This document shows positions 59,422-64,000 of a DNA stretch of 64,000 nt, piece after piece. The number at the start of each line of letters is the position of its first letter. The first letter of the stretch is position 1. Where the stretch lies: the NCBI RefSeq assembly GCF_000820515.1, contig NZ_JXDG01000003.1, positions 1-64,000 on the forward strand, in the 5' to 3' direction. The DNA is from Pseudomonas batumici. Lineage in GTDB: Bacteria; Pseudomonadota; Gammaproteobacteria; Pseudomonadales; Pseudomonadaceae. Both the position numbers and the translations under genes were made by a program. The notes beneath the pieces were generated by a model. The model made no database searches. It was given only the letters and a program-made list of their open reading frames with translations, and was not told the origin of the DNA.

Positions 59422-59994
59422 TCAGGGCTGCCCGGCGAACAGCAGGTACCAGAAGATCGCCACTTCCGGGGTCTGCGCATCGATCCCGCGATAACGCAGA
59501 TGATCGATACCGCCCAGCACATAGCCACAACGCTCATATAGGCGACAGGCCCCCAGGTTGTTGTTCTGGGTTTCCAGCATGACCCCCGGCAGGTTCTTCT
59601 TGTGGCTCCAGAAGCGCACCACATCCAGCAGCGCCCGGGCCACCCCGTGCCGCCGCGCCGAGGCGTCGACCGCCAGCTCGTCGACATGGGCAAAACCGTT
59701 CCAGTTGGTGCTGACCACCACATGACCCACCGCGCGACCGTCCAGATAGGCCATGAAGATCTCGCTGTCCACCGCCGCGCGATAGCTGGCGAACTCCTCG
59801 GGGTCGATGCCATAGCACTTGCGGTAGGGCGCCACCGGGACCAGCGGCCACTGATCGACCCGCTTGCCGATTTCGGCCAGGCCATGGGCCTTGACCTCAA
59901 AGCTGAAATCACTGCGCCAGATGTACTCGGAGAAACCGGCGTCAGCCACACGGACCGAAACTTCGGGATACTTCAGGTTCGTGACTAAATGCAT
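59422..59994 (-). CDS. GNAT-family N-acetyltransferase
   Basis: A protein of about 190 residues. The acetyl-CoA loop is VDASARRHGVARALLDVV and the C-terminal NNNLGACRLYERCGYVLGG is the usual GNAT motif B. The ATG at 59994 has AAGGA upstream at long spacing; the ATG at 60006 overlaps that site and is less likely. Substrate unknown; amino acid, peptide or antibiotic acetylation are possible. Confidence 0.85.
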   Translation of the reverse strand: MHLVTNLKYPEVSVRVADAGFSEYIWRSDFSFEVKAHGLAEIGKRVDQWPLVPVAPYRKCYGIDPEEFASYRAAVDSEIFMAYLDGRAVGHVVVSTNWNGFAHVDELAVDASARRHGVARALLDVVRFWSHKKNLPGVMLETQNNNLGACRLYERCGYVLGGIDHLRYRGIDAQTPEVAIFWYLLFAGQP

Positions 59995-60151
59995 TGGGCG
60001 AACCATCCTTAGACCTTGATAGCGCGGTACAGGATCAGCAGGGATACGTCAGGTCGGGAACATCCCGTCCCCGGACAGTGAGCCTCGGTGCACCGGCCCC
60101 TTCAGCTTAGAAGGTCAATCGCCGGTGCACAAAAGATCATCTGCGGGCCAC

Positions 60152-60907
60152 TCAGTGGCGTTGGGACTCGGCTTCGGCCAGCTGGGTCCAGAGTGCCGGG
60201 GCACCGGCGGACTTGGCGATGGCCTCGAGGCGTGCGAGGTGTTCGGCGAGATCGCTTTCGCTGGCGCGAATGATCCGGGCCGGCTGGCGATCGGCCGGCA
60301 GGCGGCGGATTTCGCTGGCCTGGCTACCGGAGCCTTCACCGGAACCGTTGCCATCGCTGGCGTTGCCGGCCAGGGACAGGCTGGTCTGGCCACCGGTCAT
60401 GGTCAGGTAGACGTCGGCGAGAATCTCCGAGTCGAGCAAGGCGCCGTGCAGTTCGCGACCGGAGTTGTCGACGCCGTAGCGTTTGCACAGGGCATCGAGG
60501 CTGTTGCGCTGTCCCGGGTGACGCTCCCGGGCCATCATCAGGGTGTCGAGGATGCTGCAGTGCCGGGTGATATCGGCCCGATCCTGCTGGCCCAGCAAGG
60601 CGAATTCGTTGTTGATGAAGCCCACGTCGAACGCCGCGTTGTGGATGATCAGCTGGGCGCCCTGGATGAATTCGAAGAATTCGTCGGCCACCTCGGCAAA
60701 ACGCGGCTTGCCCACCAGGAATTCGTTGGTGATACCGTGCACGCCGATGGCGCCTTCGTCACTTTCCCGGTCCGGTTGCAGGTAGACGTGGAAATGCCGG
60801 CCGGTGAGGCGGCGGCCCATCAGTTCGACGCAGCCGATCTCGATGATCCGGTGACCATCGGTAACCGGCATGCCGGTGGTTTCGGTATCGAGCACCACGC
60901 TACGCAT
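60152..60907 (-). CDS. dnaQ: DNA polymerase III epsilon subunit (3'-5' exonuclease)
   Basis: A 251-residue proofreading exonuclease. ExoI is VLDTETTG, Exo[16 protein letters not shown] and Exo[17 protein letters not shown], containing the metal-binding Asp/Glu residues and the catalytic histidine. The C-terminal tail (about 180-251) carries the segment that binds the polymerase alpha subunit. It is co-oriented with rnhA and overlaps it by 8 nt, the standard dnaQ-rnhA pair in pseudomonads. Confidence 0.97.
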   Translation of the reverse strand: MRSVVLDTETTGMPVTDGHRIIEIGCVELMGRRLTGRHFHVYLQPDRESDEGAIGVHGITNEFLVGKPRFAEVADEFFEFIQGAQLIIHNAAFDVGFINNEFALLGQQDRADITRHCSILDTLMMARERHPGQRNSLDALCKRYGVDNSGRELHGALLDSEILADVYLTMTGGQTSLSLAGNASDGNGSGEGSGSQASEIRRLPADRQPARIIRASESDLAEHLARLEAIAKSAGAPALWTQLAEAESQRH

Positions 60908-61352
60908 GTTTGATCCCCCGCACTTCATCCACGCCACGGTTGGCCAACTGGTCGGCACGCTCGTTGCCGTGATGACCGATATGCCCGCGCACCCACTTCC
61001 ACTTCACCGTGTGGCGATTGACCTGCTCGTCGAGCAGTTGCCACAGGTCGGCGTTTTTCACCGGTTCCTTGGCCGCGGTCTTCCAACCGCGTTTCTTCCA
61101 GTTGACCATCCACTCGGTGATGCCTTTCATCACGTACTGCGAGTCGGTCACCAGCAGCACCTCGCAGGGACGCTTGAGCTCTTCGAGGCCACGAATCGCC
61201 CCCATCAGCTCCATGCGGTTGTTGGTGGTGTTGGCTTCGCCGCCCCAGAGTTCTTTCTCGACGCCCTTGCAGACCAGCAAGGCCCCCCAGCCGCCCGGGC
61301 CGGGATTGCCCTTGCAGGCGCCGTCGGTGAAGAGTTCAACGCTATCGCTCAT
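60900..61352 (-). CDS. rnhA: Ribonuclease HI
   Basis: A 150-residue RNase H that removes RNA in RNA:DNA hybrids. The four active-site acids are in [29 protein letters not shown] and [13 protein letters not shown]. The length matches E. coli RnhA. The ATG at 61352 is the family start. It overlaps dnaQ and follows a methyltransferase gene by about 100 bp. Confidence 0.97.
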   Translation of the reverse strand: MSDSVELFTDGACKGNPGPGGWGALLVCKGVEKELWGGEANTTNNRMELMGAIRGLEELKRPCEVLLVTDSQYVMKGITEWMVNWKKRGWKTAAKEPVKNADLWQLLDEQVNRHTVKWKWVRGHIGHHGNERADQLANRGVDEVRGIKHA

Positions 61353-61450
61353 TACAACCTTTCCATCGAAAATGACCCCGTGGCGCGCCGGTAACCGACC
61401 GACGCATCCCGGGCCGAGCACACTCGACCCCCAAGGAAGAAAGAAATTGG

Positions 61451-62209
61451 CTACTGTTCGCTTTGCCGCCGGTTGACCTTGGCCATCGGCAGCGGTACCA
61501 GCTTGCCGACCGGTTCGCGGCGCACCTGGCGCACGGGCCGCAGGCCCACCACGATCTTGCGCGCGACCAACAGATAGAAGCCGCCGCCCGACAGCTGCCA
61601 GCCACCGGCAACCCGCTCCCAGCCCGCCAGCCGCGCTTTCCAGGCGGCCGATGCCAGCGGCGGACGATAGCACCCGAAGCGGCGTTTCTCCAGCGCAAAG
61701 CCCAGCAGGTTGAGCCAGTCGGCGACCCGCGAGGGTGAAATGCAACGGGCCTTGCGCAGGGCGTCATGGGCAAACACATGACGCAAGCCCCAGGCGCTCC
61801 AGGGGTTGATGCCGAGGATCAGCAGGTGCCCGCCGGGACGCACGGCGGCGGCGGCCTCGCGCAGCAGGCCATGGGGCGACAGGCAGAAATCCAGGCCGTG
61901 CTGCAGCACCACCACATCGGCGGCATGTTCGCTCAGGGGCCAGGCCTGCTCCTCGCAGACGATTTCAACGCCCGGCAGCGGCGCACCGAGACGCACATTG
62001 CGGCGCACCTGCCCGGCTTGCGGGGGGGGCTCGGCCGACGGGCCGTAATGCACCAGGTAGCCGCCGAAATACCGCCCCAGCTCGTCCTCGAGCATGCGCC
62101 GCTCCTCGTCGAGCAGCAGTTGCCCCACGGGGCCGGACAGCCAGTCGCGGGCCGCACTGATCAGTGCCAGCCAGTCAGGATCAGCCTGAGCGAACGCTTT
62201 ATCGGTCAT
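61451..62209 (-). CDS. SAM-dependent methyltransferase, YafS-like
   Basis: A 252-residue class I methyltransferase-like protein. The N-terminal helical part precedes a methyltransferase core with [18 protein letters not shown] and [20 protein letters not shown]. The glycine-rich SAM motif I is weak, so activity is uncertain. It lies between gloB and rnhA, as YafS does in E. coli. The ATG at 62209 has GGAGAAGG upstream. It is divergent from gloB. Confidence 0.85.
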   Translation of the reverse strand: MTDKAFAQADPDWLALISAARDWLSGPVGQLLLDEERRMLEDELGRYFGGYLVHYGPSAEPPPQAGQVRRNVRLGAPLPGVEIVCEEQAWPLSEHAADVVVLQHGLDFCLSPHGLLREAAAAVRPGGHLLILGINPWSAWGLRHVFAHDALRKARCISPSRVADWLNLLGFALEKRRFGCYRPPLASAAWKARLAGWERVAGGWQLSGGGFYLLVARKIVVGLRPVRQVRREPVGKLVPLPMAKVNRRQSEQ

Positions 62210-62283
62210 TGCCTTCTCCAACTCGCCACAAGGGCGTCACAAGCACTAAGATGCGCCATAGTTTTGCGCTTGGGAATTGCACC

Positions 62284-63063
62284 ATGATACAGATCGACGC
62301 GCTGCCCGCCTTCACCGACAACTACATCTGGTTGTTACAGGATATCGCCCGACACCGCTGCGCCGTGGTCGACCCGGGCGACGCCGCGCCGGTGCTGGCC
62401 TGGCTGGAACAGCATCCGGGCTGGCTGCTCGACGACATCCTGGTCACCCACCACCACCACGATCATGTCGGCGGTGTCGAACGCCTGAAACAGGCCACCG
62501 GTGCCCGCGTGCTGGGGCCGGCGAGCGAAGACATCCCGGCCCGCGACCTGGCGTTGAAGGACAACGACCACGTCACGGTGCTCGGCCTCGAATTCCAGGT
62601 GTTCGCCGTACCCGGCCATACCCTGGGGCATATCGCCTACTACCACGGGGATGACACGCGCCCGCTGCTGTTCTGCGGCGACACGCTGTTCGCCGCCGGC
62701 TGCGGCCGCCTGTTCGAGGGCACGCCCCAGCAGATGCACCATTCCCTGAGTCGACTGGCGGCACTGCCGGCGACGACCGGCGTGTACTGCACCCACGAGT
62801 ACACCCTGAGCAACCTGCGCTTCGCCCAGGCGGTCGAGCCGAACAACCCGGATATTGCCAAGCGGTTGGAACAGGTCAGCCAATGGCGGGCCGAGGGACG
62901 CATCAGCCTGCCGTCGAACCTGGCCCTGGAATTGAAGACCAACCCGTTCCTGCGTGCCGGCGAAACATCTGTTAAAGAAAAAGCAGACGAACGGAACGGC
63001 CTCGACAACCACTCGCCGAGTGAGGTTTTTGCGGCCCTGCGCCGTTGGAAAGACAGCTTCTGA
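62284..63063 (+). CDS. gloB: Hydroxyacylglutathione hydrolase (glyoxalase II)
   Basis: A 259-residue metallo-beta-lactamase-fold hydrolase completing the glyoxalase route by splitting S-lactoylglutathione. The di-metal motif is [10 protein letters not shown], with further ligands in [26 protein letters not shown] and THEYTLSN. Length and start ([18 protein letters not shown]) are typical. It is divergent from the methyltransferase gene and followed by mltD. Confidence 0.96.
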   Translation: MIQIDALPAFTDNYIWLLQDIARHRCAVVDPGDAAPVLAWLEQHPGWLLDDILVTHHHHDHVGGVERLKQATGARVLGPASEDIPARDLALKDNDHVTVLGLEFQVFAVPGHTLGHIAYYHGDDTRPLLFCGDTLFAAGCGRLFEGTPQQMHHSLSRLAALPATTGVYCTHEYTLSNLRFAQAVEPNNPDIAKRLEQVSQWRAEGRISLPSNLALELKTNPFLRAGETSVKEKADERNGLDNHSPSEVFAALRRWKDSF

Positions 63064-63161
63064 TACCGGTGCGGGCGACGTCAAAAATCTGAATGGTTGA
63101 CCGCACCCTGAGCGCTTTCTAGAATCGCCCGACATTTTTGCCCGGAACTCACTTCCAGCCA

Positions 63162-64000
63162 ATGTCGTCATCCAACCGTAAATCCATCAATTCAGACGCA
63201 TTGACGCGATTGGCTCAAGCTATCGCCGTGGCTGTGTCCGCCACCCTGGCGGGCTGTTCGAGTCTTCATCACCCCTCGGACGGCAACACCGAACTGACCC
63301 AGAATCTCAGCTCCCGGGTCAAGCAAAAACCGATCTGGCTCAACGAAAAGTCCAAGCCCACGCCGCCCCAGGATGTCTGGGAGCGCATGCGCCAGGGCTT
63401 CCAGTTGCAAGACGGCCTGGGCGTGAACCCGCGTATCGAGCAACAGCGCCTGTGGTTCGCCAGCAACCCCTCGTTCCTGGAAAACGCCAGCTCGCGCGGC
63501 AGCCTCTACATTCATTACATCGTCGAGCGCCTGGAAGAACGCAACATGCCGCTGGAGCTGGCGCTGTTGCCAGTGATCGAAAGCGCCTACAACCCGATGG
63601 CCTATTCCCGCGCCGATGCCGTAGGCCTGTGGCAGTTCATTCCGTCCACCGGGCGTTCTTTCAACCTGCGCCAGGACCGTTTCTACGACGGGCGCAAGGA
63701 CATCACCGCCTCCACGATCGCGGCGATGAACTACCTGACCCGCCTGCACGACATGTTCAACGGCGACTGGCTGTTGGCCCTGGCAGCCTACAATGCCGGC
63801 GAAGGCACAATCAGCCGGGCCATCGAGCGCAATGAAAAGCTCGGCCTGCCCACCGACTACTGGAACCTGCCGCTGCCCCAGGAAACCCGCGACTACGTGC
63901 CCAAGCTGCTGGCCCTGTCGCAGGTGGTCATGGCCCCCGAAGCCTACGGCGTGAACCTGAACCCGATCGCCAACGAACCGTATTTCGCCACCGTCGAAGT
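63162..64000 (+). CDS. mltD: Membrane-bound lytic murein transglycosylase D (5' part)
   Basis: The start and first 279 codons of a longer gene; the window ends inside it. A lipoprotein signal peptide ends at the lipobox LAGC (cysteine 32). The lytic transglycosylase domain follows, with the catalytic glutamate in LPVIESAYNP, then AVGLWQFIPSTGR and LALAAYNAGEGTI. The C-terminal LysM repeats expected in MltD lie beyond the window. It cleaves peptidoglycan glycan strands from the outer membrane. Confidence 0.95.
   Translation, partial: MSSSNRKSINSDALTRLAQAIAVAVSATLAGCSSLHHPSDGNTELTQNLSSRVKQKPIWLNEKSKPTPPQDVWERMRQGFQLQDGLGVNPRIEQQRLWFASNPSFLENASSRGSLYIHYIVERLEERNMPLELALLPVIESAYNPMAYSRADAVGLWQFIPSTGRSFNLRQDRFYDGRKDITASTIAAMNYLTRLHDMFNGDWLLALAAYNAGEGTISRAIERNEKLGLPTDYWNLPLPQETRDYVPKLLALSQVVMAPEAYGVNLNPIANEPYFATVE

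Overview
The window looks like chromosomal DNA from a Pseudomonas of the fluorescens group. The evidence is the high-G+C, densely packed coding, the housekeeping order dnaQ-rnhA-methyltransferase-gloB-mltD at the right end, the Pseudomonas-type REP sequences (GTAGGAGC...GCTCCTAC), an OprD-family porin, a tyrB/uvrB pair, phnW-phnX and an orphan VgrG. Species was assigned from gene content only; no search was run.

Layout. 1-6.6 kb: a CusCBA-type copper/silver efflux operon on the minus strand, headed by a small Cys/Met/His-rich exported protein. 6.9-10.6 kb: a DJ-1/PfpI-family enzyme, a small unknown gene, and a divergent LysR/aldehyde dehydrogenase pair resembling ptrR-sad. 10.6-18.2 kb: an accessory island of visibly lower G+C, bounded by two direct copies of the 5' end of an IS1182-like element and lying against the 3' side of tRNA-Asn. 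It holds an IS3-type remnant that truncates a PIN-like gene, an unknown zinc-ribbon protein, and a three-gene operon (nuclease-like effector, small middle protein, Rad50-like ABC ATPase with a CxxC hook) that fits the ABC-three-component (ABC-3C) conflict-system architecture.

18.4-22.9 kb: an MFS exporter with a histidine-rich tail and a siaABCD-like signalling operon whose phosphatase has a soluble CBS-type input domain. 22.9-31 kb: an OprD porin, tyrB, uvrB, codA and a zinc-binding unknown. 31.1-36.2 kb: a DapF-like protein lacking both catalytic cysteines, then D-glucarate dehydratase and transporter with a divergent FadR-type regulator. 36.2-39.2 kb: an SrpA-type catalase with cytochrome b561, divergent from an ECF sigma/anti-sigma pair.

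39.3-46.9 kb: an IclR regulator divergent from a seven-gene operon that combines a polyamine/opine-type ABC importer with an HcnABC-like three-subunit dehydrogenase, probably an uptake-and-oxidation pathway for an unidentified amine or imino acid. 47-52.5 kb: a ZapE-like ATPase, a leucine-rich-repeat protein kinase, a YebC-family protein and an orphan VgrG. 52.5-60 kb: 2-aminoethylphosphonate degradation (LysR, phnW, phnX), a DUF2855 oxidoreductase with a TetR regulator, an FMN reductase, a LysR and a GNAT. 60-64 kb: dnaQ, rnhA, a methyltransferase, gloB and the 5' part of mltD, which runs off the window.

The best candidate for an unusual system is the 13.3-17.8 kb ABC-3C-type operon. The SiaA variant, the LRR kinase, the Ser-for-Cys DapF homologue and the importer/dehydrogenase operon are secondary leads.
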